Shown piece after piece: positions 57,501-64,000 of a stretch of 64,000 nucleotides of DNA (within the stretch, counting starts at the first letter, position 1; the number at the start of each line of letters is the position of its first letter). The DNA is taken from assembly GCF_000720485.1 (NCBI RefSeq), contig NZ_JOAX01000028.1, positions 98,123-162,122 on the forward strand, written 5' to 3'. Under the pieces are notes generated by a model. The model saw nothing but the letters and a program-made list of their open reading frames with translations, had not been told where the DNA came from and searched no databases. Source of the stretch: Streptomyces ochraceiscleroticus (lineage in GTDB: Bacteria; Actinomycetota; Actinomycetes; Streptomycetales; Streptomycetaceae). The position numbers and the translations under genes are program-made.

Positions 57501-57783
57501 GCATGCCGAACTCCCGCGGGTCGAAGATCTCCGGGGTGAGAAAACCACCCCGCCGACAGTAGGTCTTGTCCTCGGTGAAGGGATTGGGATCGTAATAGTG
57601 CTCGGTACTCCACCAGCTCTCGGGCACCACGTCCGAACAGTCCCGGGCAGCCACAATGTTGTCCCAGAACTCACGGACGTCACTCGCCTTGGGAAATTTG
57701 CCGGCCAGTCCCACGATCGCGAGGGGGTCACGGGCCAGGCGGCGATCGATCTCGGAAGACTGTGGACCGGAGCGTGTCTGCAC
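51583..57783 (-). CDS. PUFA-synthase-like megasynthase (KS-AT-ACP-KR-DH)
   Basis: A 2066-residue PfaA-like enzyme, GTG start at 57783 with AGAGGT upstream. KS (about 17-450): DAACASS (Cys220), EAHGTGTPTGD and GHAKAAAG. AT (about 575-880): FAGQGSQY and GHSFGE with Ser near 671. One ACP: LGIDSLKQVEI with the phosphopantetheine Ser near 1167. KR (about 1470-1760): VTGGAAGIT, LHGAGILRD, SSVAGIWGN and YALANESLN. DH-like C-terminus with LRDHCFFEHAP then TLPMT (catalytic His). The domain order is that of PfaA, but PfaA usually has five to nine tandem ACPs; here there is one. With the dehydratase and PfaD genes it should build a reduced or polyunsaturated acyl chain. No PPTase, thioesterase or PfaB is nearby. 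Confidence 0.88.
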   Translation of the reverse strand: MQTRSGPQSSEIDRRLARDPLAIVGLAGKFPKASDVREFWDNIVAARDCSDVVPESWWSTEHYYDPNPFTEDKTYCRRGGFLTPEIFDPREFGMPPNTVDSTGLVQLLSLVVAKETLHDAGCGRGDWYDPARTGVVLGVCGTNSTLIPLAARLLVPQVAETMVALGVPEEKARQVLQTRLAALPGWTEDSFPGILGNVVSGRVANRLNLGAANHTVDAACASSLTALRSAADELLSRRADLMLTGGCDADNSIVSFMCFSKTPALSFTSQVRPFDAEADGTLVGEGIGMLALKRLEDATQHGDRIYAVLRGLGSSSDGRAQSIYAPCGNGQLTALRRAYEDADCAPQSVELIEAHGTGTPTGDQVELSSLNTLLATPDEHHYAAVGSVKSQIGHAKAAAGVAGLIKTTLALHHKVLPPTINVDSPSPESLREDSALYVNTAARPWVRDASRPVRRAGVSAFGFGGVNYHAVLEEAPPGAGQQEYALHRTPRACLWHAADAQELQQMLERRDPPSTDPAPEASARIGFVATDEQQYEELLALAVEKLRSDLGKESWSHPRGVHYRRAGLPADTRAGALFAGQGSQYVEMGLHAAMGLPPVRAAFDTANALFPSADSLARAVFPPLGTGDPQAHSARLRRTSYAQSAIGALSMGQYRYLRELGFAPHGLLGHSFGELTALWAAGVLDDESFTALARARGQAMEQPPGEGTDPGAMAAVRGPADALTEALREHPDLALCNRNAPDDHTVGGPTAAVRRFVEWCADRDLTVRELPVAAAFHTAHVGHAAEAFGAACAEVDFGPPDLPVHANTTGAAYGQDAAHNRRTLVQQLQQPVDFAAGVEAMYADGIRVFVEFGPGRTLTGLVERILGDRDGQLISCDAGPGKDSCAALKDAAVRLAVLGLPLSGIDRYDAPPRAQRPAPSTVARALEGPLFAVEKLRPIYEKRLAEAAAEARQEQLLSPQPGLLPAPAAAVHDQEADPLTRAAAEHLAAHTRYLDGQLRTAEQLTGLLREGTSGGRVEDSLAAAVHAVTEHSLALGEAHTKAGQVVTDLLRMPGDAQPLPPYDALDGDTPADQDGRLPVIPHQAGHAPAAPPTENNDQPAPPVGTSALAELWATGGATEPQATMDVGAVDPDELERVFRAVVAEKTGYDIDMIEPDMYIQEDLGIDSLKQVEIGAEMWRRYPVIGRSEMYRFSEAKTVRELTKLLEDVITGPAKPQLQPGRQDAHAGHVYVGLRELPAIDACTAAYGEKPHALIIDDGGELATVLSQSLASQGWQTCRVLLPAGGPSDQEDQAADNGEQEPGLWCLEDWEEETLDACLRGIQANSPRIDLCVLPVSRSAPGDANRAVERLRHAVLMAKHVRPALEDAAQAGTRAGLVAVTQLDGALGYAGAGGDTTAALAGGLGGLVKSFALEATTVFCRALDFAPEMPDQEVADAFTTEIADLATDVREVALHGTVRRTPHLSATPSSLLPAPRQPAELTEQDVVVVTGGAAGITAWCVEELARTYPCRYLLLGRTPLEDEPAWAAHLDSEEALRRALEDQAGEAGEDPTAEAARSRIEKRTRQLVHQRGIRSTLEALRAHGAQAEYLSADVRDAAAVATALAPYADCITGVLHGAGILRDRSLNEATPESIAAVVDTKLAGLSNVLNALHPDRLRHLLLFSSVAGIWGNVRQTDYALANESLNRFGCAFQAAHPDCRVMPIAWGPWSGGMAAAVQQVFTDAGVPVLSREEGCAHLLTELANRDGGGSAVAVIGPTAPLYHRIERLPDQGLTAHRMLTGLEDEPVLRDHCFFEHAPTLPMTAAIGWALHTIERAHGGGRPVVEARDFRITHGITFPGGHEERFRVRLAPEPTTGGTPGTGSVRLIVHDTGQRQKQRFEGCFRQAEQAPEAPRTDVPPPPYTLDEALHPGYTDGRLFHGPSLAGLRNVLQDQDNRLVIAARMPDPGLANGAYAGQLYSPALADLLLQVALLALLKRTETRDIPLPVSIERLELFSPLPDDGEFVITVDVQDDDVATPFFTRCTLTASSPEGRIHQRWTGVHMLWISPTYLANGIAGQANVVDSIQG

Positions 57784-58629
57784 CGAGCACCTCTTTCATC
57801 AGCTCACAAGAAGAGGGCACCGGCCCTGGCCAGTCCGGAGCGGCAGCCATAAAGGTGATCGCCCAAATGCCCTGGCCCGGCTTAACGTCGACGCCCGGCA
57901 CTCAGTCACGACACGTAATAGGTAACTTCCCAGAGCTACTAGCCCCATATATGAACTATTACTAGGCAGCTCTTCGACCTTTGTGTCAATTCCTGCCTCG
58001 GCCTCGCGGTGGGCGTCGATCAGGACGTTAACCGGGCAGGCGGCAGTGAGACCGGCTCGGGCCGGGCAGCAGGCCCCAACCCGCTGCCCCGGTGGGGCGT
58101 GCCCGTGGTGCACGGCGCGTGAGTCCCGAGCGAGTCCGTCTCTACCGTTCAACCGACAGGTGCAAGACAACAGCTGCCCTGCAGCGGGCGCTGCAGACAC
58201 GGCCATTCGGGGGTAAGGGCTGAGCGCCATACCAGTGATCACTGAACATGGCCCTCGACAGGCGAAGACGACACGACCTGATCACCCCGCGCGCTACCTG
58301 CCGAACCCACAGGTCAGCCCCCCTCCAAGGTCAGGCACTCCACGACTGTCCGCCACTGAGCCGACCCCACAACCGGGCTCGCACCCGCTCGCCAAACTGA
58401 TCAGCCCAGGCCACAACACCGAACCCTGATCAGAAAAAATGCTGCTGGACACCCAACTCGCCGAACTCGGATTGGACTGGGCAGCGGTGTGACGTCGTCT
58501 TGCAGATGGTTCTAGCCCTTGTGGAGCAGAGGCGCGCTGCACTCTCTCACGGTAAGCGAGAGGCCGTGGCCAAGGTGCCCGAAGTCGTGCGAGCGGGCAC
58601 GGCGTTCTGCTACTAACGGGACCCTGCGC
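57784..58629. other. Divergent intergenic region between PUFA-like operon and STAND regulator
   Basis: About 845 bases. The part next to the megasynthase (57900-57975) is AT-rich for this genome and probably its promoter; it contains an inverted repeat listed separately. The rest has no convincing gene, although it includes the promoter for the STAND gene. Confidence 0.5.
57932..57973. promoter_or_regulatory. Interrupted inverted repeat upstream of megasynthase
   Basis: Outer arms AGAGCT (57932-57937) and AGCTCT (57968-57973), each with an ACTAG just inside (57938-57942 and 57961-57965), around an AT-rich centre with CCATATATG. About 150-190 bases upstream of the megasynthase start. It may be an operator; the double CTAG is unusual for this genome. 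Confidence 0.4.
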
Positions 58630-60801
58630 ATGGACAAGGCACAGTCAGGATCGGGGTCGTCCAGCATGGCGGACCAGGTGGCAGAGGAGCGGCGGCTGGG
58701 GAACCTGCCGCAGGAGACGAGCCGCCTGGTCGGGCGACAGGCTGAGCTGGCGCAGGTGGCTCGGCTGTGCGGGCGGGCGCGGCTGGTGACGGTGACCGGG
58801 GTGGGCGGCGTGGGCAAGACCCGGCTGGCCCGGCAGGTGGCGGGCCGGCTGCAGCCGCGGTTCGCGGACGGGGCGTGGCTGGTGGAGTTGTCGCCGCTGC
58901 GCCAGGGTGGGCTGCTGCCGCACATCATCGCCGAGGCGCTGCCGCTGGTCGACCAGACTGCCCGTCCGATGATCGATGTACTGGCCGACTATCTGGCGGA
59001 CCGGGAACTGCTGCTGGTGCTGGACACCTGCGAGCATCTGACCGACACCTGTGCCCTGACCGTCCAGGCGCTGGCGCGGGCCGCGCCGGGCCTGCGCATC
59101 CTGGCCACCAGCCGCCGCACCCTGAACGTCCCCGGCGAGGAGGTGCTCACGGTCGAGCCGCTGCCGATCCCGGAGACCGACGATCCCGCGGCAGCGCAGG
59201 CGGATGCGGTGGTGCTGCTGGCCGAGCGCGCCGCCGAGCACGCCCCCGGCTTCAAGGCCACCGACGCGGACCGGGCGGAGCTGGTCGCCCTGAGTCGGCG
59301 CCTGGACGGCCTGCCGCTGGCCATCGAGCTGGCCGCGGCACGCCTGGGCGAGCTGTCGGTGCGGGAGTTGACGGTGCGGCTGGAAGACCGGTTCGCCGTT
59401 CTGGGGGAGACCGACGAGGCAGTGGGCGAGGTCAGGCCGCCCTGGCATCAGGCCCTGCGGACCGCGATCGGCTGGAGCCATCAGCTCTGCAGCCCGGCCG
59501 AACGCCTGCTGTGGGCACGCCTTTCGGTATTCGCCGGTTCCTTCGACGCCGAGTCGGCCCGACTGGTGTGCGCGGACGCGTTCCTGGCCACCGAGCGCAT
59601 CACCGACCTGCTGGCCGCGCTGGTCGACACGTCGATCCTGACCTGGCAGCCCACCGGCGGCGGAGAGCGCTACCGGATGCTGGACACCTTGCGCGAATAC
59701 GGCACCGGCTGGCTGCGCCGCCTGGGCGAGGAAGAAGCGCTGCGCCACCGGCATCGGGACTACTACCGGACCCTGGCCCACCGGGCGGACGCCGCCTGGA
59801 TCGGGCCGGAGCAGATCGCCTGGTACGAACGGATCACCGCCGAGCACGCCAACCTCCGCGCCGCCCTCGACTTCTGCCTCACCGAGGGAGACGGACACGC
59901 CGCGCTGGATATGGGCGGGGCCTTGTGGTTCTTCTGGTTCGCCTGCGGCTTCGCCCGAGAGGGCCGGCACTACCTTGACCGGGCCTTGGCCCTGGACCCG
60001 ACCCCCGGGCCGGCTCGCGCCAGCGCGATGTGGGCCTGCGGTCTCGCCGCCATCGCCCAGGGTGACACGGAGACCAGCCTTCACCTGGGCGGCGTCTTTC
60101 GGGCGGCCATGGCCGACGAAGCCGACGAGACCCCACCGATCGCCGCCATCTATCTGGAGGGCGGCAGTCTCGCGCTGAGGGGTCAGCTACCGCGGGCGGC
60201 CGAGGTACTCGATGCGGTGCTGGATCTCCGGCCCGTCGACACGCGATATCTCGGGGGGTGGCTTGCGGCACTGGCCGCTCAGGCCTTCGTCCACATCCGC
60301 CTCGGGCAGTACATCGAGGCCGCCGCCGTCGCCGAGGAAATGCGCGTGGTCTGCGTCCAGCGCGATGAGACCTGGGCCCGTGCCTGGGGCGAGTACACGT
60401 GCGCGCTCGCCGCGCTGGGACTGGGGCGGACCGAGGAGGCCGCAGTCCACGCCCGCACCGCCCTCGAGGGCAAACACCGCCTACACGACAGCCTCGGCAC
60501 CGCCATGGCCGTCGACGTGCTCGCCTCCGTGGCCATCGCCTCCGGGCACGCCGAACGGGCCGCCCGGCTCCTGGGCATCGCCGAACACATCTGGCAGACC
60601 CTCGGCATCCCCCAGCTGGGCTCGCCCGACCTCCTCGCCGCCCGCACCGCATGCGAGACCCAGGCCCGCCGCCTCCTCGGAGACGACGCCTACCAGGCCG
60701 CCTTCCACGCCGGCTACCACACCGAGCCCGACACCGGCATCACCTACGCCCTCACCACACCGGACACCCCACCAGCCGTACCGCACGGCGTACCCGGCTG
60801 A
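58630..60801 (+). CDS. AfsR/LuxR-like STAND ATPase with TPR region, no output HTH (second copy)
   Basis: A 723-residue protein from the ATG at 58630 (ATG at 58666 is an alternative; no clear ribosome site). The domain plan equals that of the gene at 12941-15193: LVGRQAEL, Walker A GVGGVGKTRLAR (about 57-68), Walker B LLLVLDTCEHL, LATSRRTL, GLPLAIELAAARL, YRMLDTLREYG, then TPR-like helices and the ending DDAYQAAFHAGYHTEPDTGI. Again no SARP or LuxR HTH follows. It is divergent from the PUFA-like operon, so it may regulate it, but only through a partner protein because it has no visible DNA-binding domain. It converges with the FAD oxidoreductase gene. Confidence 0.8.
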   Translation: MDKAQSGSGSSSMADQVAEERRLGNLPQETSRLVGRQAELAQVARLCGRARLVTVTGVGGVGKTRLARQVAGRLQPRFADGAWLVELSPLRQGGLLPHIIAEALPLVDQTARPMIDVLADYLADRELLLVLDTCEHLTDTCALTVQALARAAPGLRILATSRRTLNVPGEEVLTVEPLPIPETDDPAAAQADAVVLLAERAAEHAPGFKATDADRAELVALSRRLDGLPLAIELAAARLGELSVRELTVRLEDRFAVLGETDEAVGEVRPPWHQALRTAIGWSHQLCSPAERLLWARLSVFAGSFDAESARLVCADAFLATERITDLLAALVDTSILTWQPTGGGERYRMLDTLREYGTGWLRRLGEEEALRHRHRDYYRTLAHRADAAWIGPEQIAWYERITAEHANLRAALDFCLTEGDGHAALDMGGALWFFWFACGFAREGRHYLDRALALDPTPGPARASAMWACGLAAIAQGDTETSLHLGGVFRAAMADEADETPPIAAIYLEGGSLALRGQLPRAAEVLDAVLDLRPVDTRYLGGWLAALAAQAFVHIRLGQYIEAAAVAEEMRVVCVQRDETWARAWGEYTCALAALGLGRTEEAAVHARTALEGKHRLHDSLGTAMAVDVLASVAIASGHAERAARLLGIAEHIWQTLGIPQLGSPDLLAARTACETQARRLLGDDAYQAAFHAGYHTEPDTGITYALTTPDTPPAVPHGVPG

Positions 60802-60837
60802 GCACACAGCAGCCCAGGACACAGCGCCACACCCCAC

Positions 60838-62316
60838 TTAAGCGAAGTGGGCGCTGTGACGGTCTAGATATACGGCAGCCAGTTCCGCGAGGGCTGGCCC
60901 GCTCTCCTCGTAGGCCAGTGGGGCAAGGTCCGGCGGCGGGACGTACCCGTCGGGCATGCCCGCATACGCGCGGTCCATCAGGCCCCTGTAGGAATCAGTC
61001 AGCATCCGGGGCCAGGCCCCGGTCAGTGGAGGGCGCATCTGAGCTTCGGCAGCGAGGGCCGCATGGTGCGCGGCGGCTTCGGCGGCCGCCTCTTTGGTAG
61101 TGAGGTCCGCGATCAGCGGGCGGCTGGGAGCGAACGCCGCGAGTGGCCCGGGCAGCGGGGCGGCGGTGCCGGTGGGGGCCAGGAGGGCTTCAGTCACGGT
61201 GGTGGCGATGAGGGGGGAAGCGTGGAGGCCGTCGCGGTGGGTGCCCGAGGCCACCCACAGGCCGTCTTTGGGGGTGGGGCCGATGACGGGGTGCCCGTCC
61301 AGGGCGATGGGCCGGTTGCCGTGGTGAGTCCGTGTGATGGCGGCGGTGGTCAGGTGGTGGTCGAGCTGGCTGAGGGCGGTGTCGAGGAGGAAACGCAGGG
61401 CGCCGGCCGTGGGGTGGGACGTGGGGGTCAGGCAGGGTCGGGCGCTGGCGCCGATGTAGCGGGATCCGTCTGCTTGCGGCACGGTGTGCAGGCCGCAGGC
61501 GTAGGCCCGGTTAGGAGTGCGGATCACCGTGGGGAGCGGCTGGTGCCCGGCGGCGGTGAGTGCGGTGCCGGCCGCGGAGAGGACCGGCACGACCGGCAGG
61601 TCCGGGTCCAGGGCTTCGAGGAGCGGGGTGGTCCAGGCGCCGGCCGCCACCACCGCGCGCGGGGCCCGGAAGGTGCCGGCGGGGGTGTCGAGGAGGTAGC
61701 CGTGGGCGGGCAGGGTGGTGAGGGTGCCGGCTGGTGTGCGGATCACGTTCGGCAGGGTGGCCAGGGCGGCGTCCAGGGTGGCCAGCCAGGCCCGGGCGTC
61801 GAGGAAGCCTTCCTCGGGCAGGTACCAGGCGCGCAGGGCACGGTCGTTGTCCAGCGGATGGTAGCCGGGAATGTCTGACGGGCTGGTTTCCTGGCACCCC
61901 CGCCCGTGCTCGGCCGCCGCCTGGGCGATCGCGGTGAACGAGGCGTCGTCCAAAGGAGAAGAGACCGCGTTCAAGACGACGAATGTCCCGGTGCCGTACC
62001 CGTCCGGCCGCGGGACACCGGTGCCCGTGCCCGCGTGGGCGCGTACTCGCTCCCGCCAGGCCGGCCACGTTCGGGCTGCCGTGACCGCGAGCTCGGTGCG
62101 CAGCCGCCCGTGCCGGGTCCGCGCAGTCTGGTCGGTGACCTCACCGAGAGCGCCGAGCATCGCACCCGCGGCAGTCGATGCCGCGACACCGCCGCTCGCG
62201 CCGGCCAGCGCCACCCGCACGGCCGGCTCCGCCGAAGCCAGCGCGAACGCGATCGAACGGCCCACCGCCCCAGCACCGACCACGAGCACGTCCACACCCT
62301 GCACCGCCACGGCCAC
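60838..62316 (-). CDS. FAD-dependent DAO-family amine/amino-acid oxidoreductase
   Basis: About 490 residues; GTG at 62316, with a second GTG at 62310 that has a better-placed GAGGA. A Rossmann FAD-binding motif opens the protein (VLVVGAGAVGRSIAFAL). The substrate domain follows, and the DAO-type C-terminal FAD segment contains RPIALDGHPVIGPTPKDGLW then VASGTHRDGLHASPLIA. The last 100 residues are an Ala-rich extension. It resembles glycine oxidase/ThiO-like and other D-amino-acid oxidase family enzymes that oxidise C-N bonds and release peroxide. Substrate unknown. A link to the nearby PUFA-like operon is possible but not supported by coupling. Confidence 0.75.
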   Translation of the reverse strand: MAVAVQGVDVLVVGAGAVGRSIAFALASAEPAVRVALAGASGGVAASTAAGAMLGALGEVTDQTARTRHGRLRTELAVTAARTWPAWRERVRAHAGTGTGVPRPDGYGTGTFVVLNAVSSPLDDASFTAIAQAAAEHGRGCQETSPSDIPGYHPLDNDRALRAWYLPEEGFLDARAWLATLDAALATLPNVIRTPAGTLTTLPAHGYLLDTPAGTFRAPRAVVAAGAWTTPLLEALDPDLPVVPVLSAAGTALTAAGHQPLPTVIRTPNRAYACGLHTVPQADGSRYIGASARPCLTPTSHPTAGALRFLLDTALSQLDHHLTTAAITRTHHGNRPIALDGHPVIGPTPKDGLWVASGTHRDGLHASPLIATTVTEALLAPTGTAAPLPGPLAAFAPSRPLIADLTTKEAAAEAAAHHAALAAEAQMRPPLTGAWPRMLTDSYRGLMDRAYAGMPDGYVPPPDLAPLAYEESGPALAELAAVYLDRHSAHFA

Positions 62317-62399
62317 TCCTCAACTCATCGGCCCTCCCGCGGTCGCGAAGCTCACCCCGGCTGCCCCGCCATCCATCCACTCCCCCACACCCAAGATCA

Positions 62400-62690
62400 A
62401 GACCACTCCCGGCCACCCTGCAAGAAACAGACGGGAGCCGGCTGAGGTGAGCAGGTCCTCGAATTCGGCGGTGGTGCGTTCCCGTTCCTTGAGGGTCATC
62501 AGCATGACCGCGTCCAGGGCGAGGTGCGGGGTCCGTGGTCGGGCAGGATCGCGTCGATCACCAGCAGACGTGCCCGGGTGGCCACGCGGCAGGATCGTGG
62601 TCAGGATGCGCAGGCAGTCCTCATCAGTCCAGTCGTGCAGGACGTTGTTGAGCTGATGCAAAGCTCCCAGGCGTAACCGAGCTGCCCTGC
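62400..62690 (-). pseudogene. SAM-dependent O-methyltransferase fragment, frameshifted
   Basis: On the minus strand, NNVLHDWTDEDCLRILTTIL matches the SAM-binding/catalytic HDW motif of O-methyltransferases. The next strand is in another frame (RARLLVIDAILPDHGP), then the first frame returns with LALDAVMLMTLKERERTTAE and FEDLLTSAG, the usual C-terminal elements. So two compensating frameshifts and loss of the N-terminal two thirds make this a clear relic. Confidence 0.7.
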
Positions 62691-62733
62691 CGACGTTCAT
62701 AAGGATGATCAGTCCTGTGAACTGGAGGAACGC

Positions 62734-62976
62734 ATGCGCGTACGCACTGTCCTGGCGGTAACAGCCTTCACGGCGACGGCGGTTCTCGGAAGCGCCGGCC
62801 TGGCATCCGCCGACCAGCGCCCAGCCAAGTGCATCGAGCTGGACGAGACCTACACACTCCCGGTGAACAAGCTCGTCGGCCAGGCAACGGAGTTCGTTTT
62901 CGGCAAGGAAGGCAGGGAGGCCTTCGTAGATCAGTTGTTCTGCGTCGGCGCGCCGAAGAACCACCGGGAGGGCTGA
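62734..62976 (+). CDS. Small secreted protein
   Basis: An 80-residue protein; the ATG at 62734 has GGAGGA 6 nt upstream. Residues 1-26 form a Sec signal (MRVRTVLAVTAFTATAVLGS then AGLASA), cleaved probably after ASA. The mature part of about 54 residues has two Cys that may form a disulphide (PAKCIEL and QLFCVG) and no known motif. Small exported proteins like this are frequent in Streptomyces and mostly unstudied. It ends at a strong terminator. Confidence 0.7.
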   Translation: MRVRTVLAVTAFTATAVLGSAGLASADQRPAKCIELDETYTLPVNKLVGQATEFVFGKEGREAFVDQLFCVGAPKNHREG

Positions 62977-62988
62977 GGCCAGCCCACG

Positions 62989-63038
62989 CCAACGCCCCAC
63001 AGCGTGGTCAGAAGCGGGGCGTTGGTCAGAGGTTTTTT
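62989..63038 (+). terminator. Rho-independent terminator after small secreted protein
   Basis: A perfect 10-bp stem, CCAACGCCCC with GGGGCGTTGG, and a 17-nt loop, followed within 7 bases by a run of seven T. A classical terminator for the plus strand, unusual here because of the U-tract; the stem can also serve the convergent gene. Confidence 0.85.
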
Positions 63039-63173
63039 TACCCGATACGCCCGCGGCCAGCATCCGGTGCGCTGCACCCAGTCCCGTTCGATGTCGGCTC
63101 CGGAACAAGCGAGCCACCCCGGCACTCACTCAGCTGCCTCCTGCAGCCGGTCAGGCCGGTGACCGGCGGGGCC

Positions 63174-63872
63174 TCAGAAGTCGTACGGCTTCTCGGTGCT
63201 CCAGTTCAGCACGTCGGCCTCGTTCCAACTGAACTGCGGCTTCTCGCCCTTGACGTCGACAGAGTAGAAGGGGCCCTCGTGACCGTCCGCCCCGCGCAGC
63301 GCGAGGGCGAAGGACTGCTCCGTGTGGTGCCCCGAGCCGTAGTCGAAGAGGTTCACCGCGCTGTATGCCTTGCCTCCGGGCTGGAGCGTGAGGTGCTTGG
63401 TCCCGCCCGGCTTGTCCTTCTTCGAGTGCGGCAATGCGGCCACGCCGACATCGCCGCCGAGCTTCACGGCCGGGTAGGAGGTGACCCAGCACGGCTTGGC
63501 GCCCTCATTCGACGCGGTGACCAGCAGATGGTCGCCCTGCTGCCCGGCGAACCGGTGCACCGCGGTGACCAGCATCTCGTCACCGCGGCACTGCTGGGCT
63601 CCGGCTGTCTGACTCTTGCTCGCGGCCTGGTCCGTCCCGCCCGAGGCGGCCGTCAAGCGCACGTCTTCCGTGGTGCTGCCACCGCCGGTTGCCTGCTCCC
63701 CGCCACCCTTGACGTCTCCGCCTGAGGCCGACCGGCTCTGCGCGGTACCGGCGGCGCTGTCGCCGCCCGCCGCCTTCGAGCCACCGTCCACGCCGCCGCA
63801 GGCGGTCAGGCCCAGCGCCAGCGCGGCAGTGACAGCGGCCAAAGTGGCGCTACGAATCCGGGAAGTACGCAT
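63174..63872 (-). CDS. DUF4232-type secreted lipoprotein
   Basis: A 232-residue protein from the ATG at 63872, with GGGGGAA upstream; longer frames are not needed. It has a lipoprotein signal with lipobox LTAC (LALGLTACGG), then a Gly/Ser/Ala-rich linker (about 25-85). The C-terminal domain of about 140 residues begins QQCRGDEMLVTAVHRFAG and contains LLVTASNEGAKPCWVTSYPA, with paired Cys and a beta-sandwich pattern typical of DUF4232 proteins of actinobacteria. It should sit outside the membrane. The role of the family is unknown. Confidence 0.75.
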   Translation of the reverse strand: MRTSRIRSATLAAVTAALALGLTACGGVDGGSKAAGGDSAAGTAQSRSASGGDVKGGGEQATGGGSTTEDVRLTAASGGTDQAASKSQTAGAQQCRGDEMLVTAVHRFAGQQGDHLLVTASNEGAKPCWVTSYPAVKLGGDVGVAALPHSKKDKPGGTKHLTLQPGGKAYSAVNLFDYGSGHHTEQSFALALRGADGHEGPFYSVDVKGEKPQFSWNEADVLNWSTEKPYDF

Positions 63873-64000
63873 GCTCGAGTTCCCCCTGCGTGTCGTGCGG
63901 GAGTGTTCTTCGGCCGCTCCCGCGGTGTGGACACCACTTTTCCCGGAGCCACTGACGTTTCGGAAACGCCTCACTCACGCCCCACAAACACACCATGCGC

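Noticed and set aside
54814..57852. 1000-codon plus-strand open frame opposite the megasynthase
   Set aside because: Mirror of the KS and AT coding region; no start signal, no family pattern.
1..64000. CRISPR arrays, tRNA and rRNA genes
   Set aside because: I looked for regularly spaced repeats and for T-loop/CCA-type tRNA ends while reading; none was found. A tRNA scan and repeat finder would be decisive.

Overview
The window is high-GC, densely coded DNA. GTG starts, ATGA/GTGA stop-start overlaps, rare TTA codons, AfsR-like STAND ATPases, an NRPS/PKS-type megasynthase and a tap-tpg telomere pair all point to a Streptomyces (or close relative) linear replicon, either a chromosome arm or a large linear plasmid. 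Most of it is accessory: conflict systems, two unrelated transposition modules, broken gene copies, and one lipid/polyketide-type biosynthetic operon.

Layout. 1-4438: polymorphic-toxin/deaminase locus on the minus strand, made of a SUKH-like immunity gene cut by the window edge, a WXG-type toxin with a C-terminal deaminase, a SUKH-4/deaminase fusion and a coupled P-loop/WD40 protein. 4875-9715: secreted HNH nuclease, then a plasmid-type block (UvrD-like helicase, DUF6083-like protein, XRE repressor with its own operator array, divergent zinc/wHTH protein). 10165-12095: secreted NucA/NucB-type nuclease facing a ComJ/Nin-like inhibitor across a perfect bidirectional terminator. 12691-17260: STAND ATPase regulator without an output HTH, relics of related genes, a small unknown gene and a frameshifted coiled-coil/wHTH gene. 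17343-29776: helicase with helicase-associated (HA) repeats, then a Tn7-like transposition operon (TniQ, TnsA, TnsB, TnsC) followed by a Gabija-type anti-phage pair (OLD nuclease plus UvrD helicase), probably its cargo. 29777-32631: relic, small membrane protein, DUF6236-like protein.

32872-35266: XRE regulator, Tap and Tpg (telomere-associated and terminal proteins for linear ends) in one minus-strand operon. 35877-46995: a Tn554-like three-gene recombinase operon (37740-42036) and a divergent pair of a small membrane protein and an XRE-NACHT-LRR protein (an animal-NLR-like architecture). These are bracketed by two 5'-truncated HA-helicase copies. A 16-bp repeat lies at the recombinase end (42050) and again at the exact point where the second helicase copy resumes (45561), so a helicase gene looks like the integration target. 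47652-57783: compact PUFA-synthase-like operon (KS-AT-ACP-KR-DH megasynthase, double-hotdog dehydratase, PfaD enoyl reductase), all coupled by ATGA overlaps. 58630-63872: a second HTH-less STAND ATPase, a FAD oxidoreductase, a broken O-methyltransferase, a small secreted protein and a DUF4232-type lipoprotein.

How it fits together. Defence and conflict genes (deaminase toxins, Gabija, XRE-NACHT-LRR, secreted nuclease plus inhibitor) ride on or beside transposition modules, next to linear-replicon maintenance genes. Family assignments come from motifs and recalled family patterns; no database search was possible.
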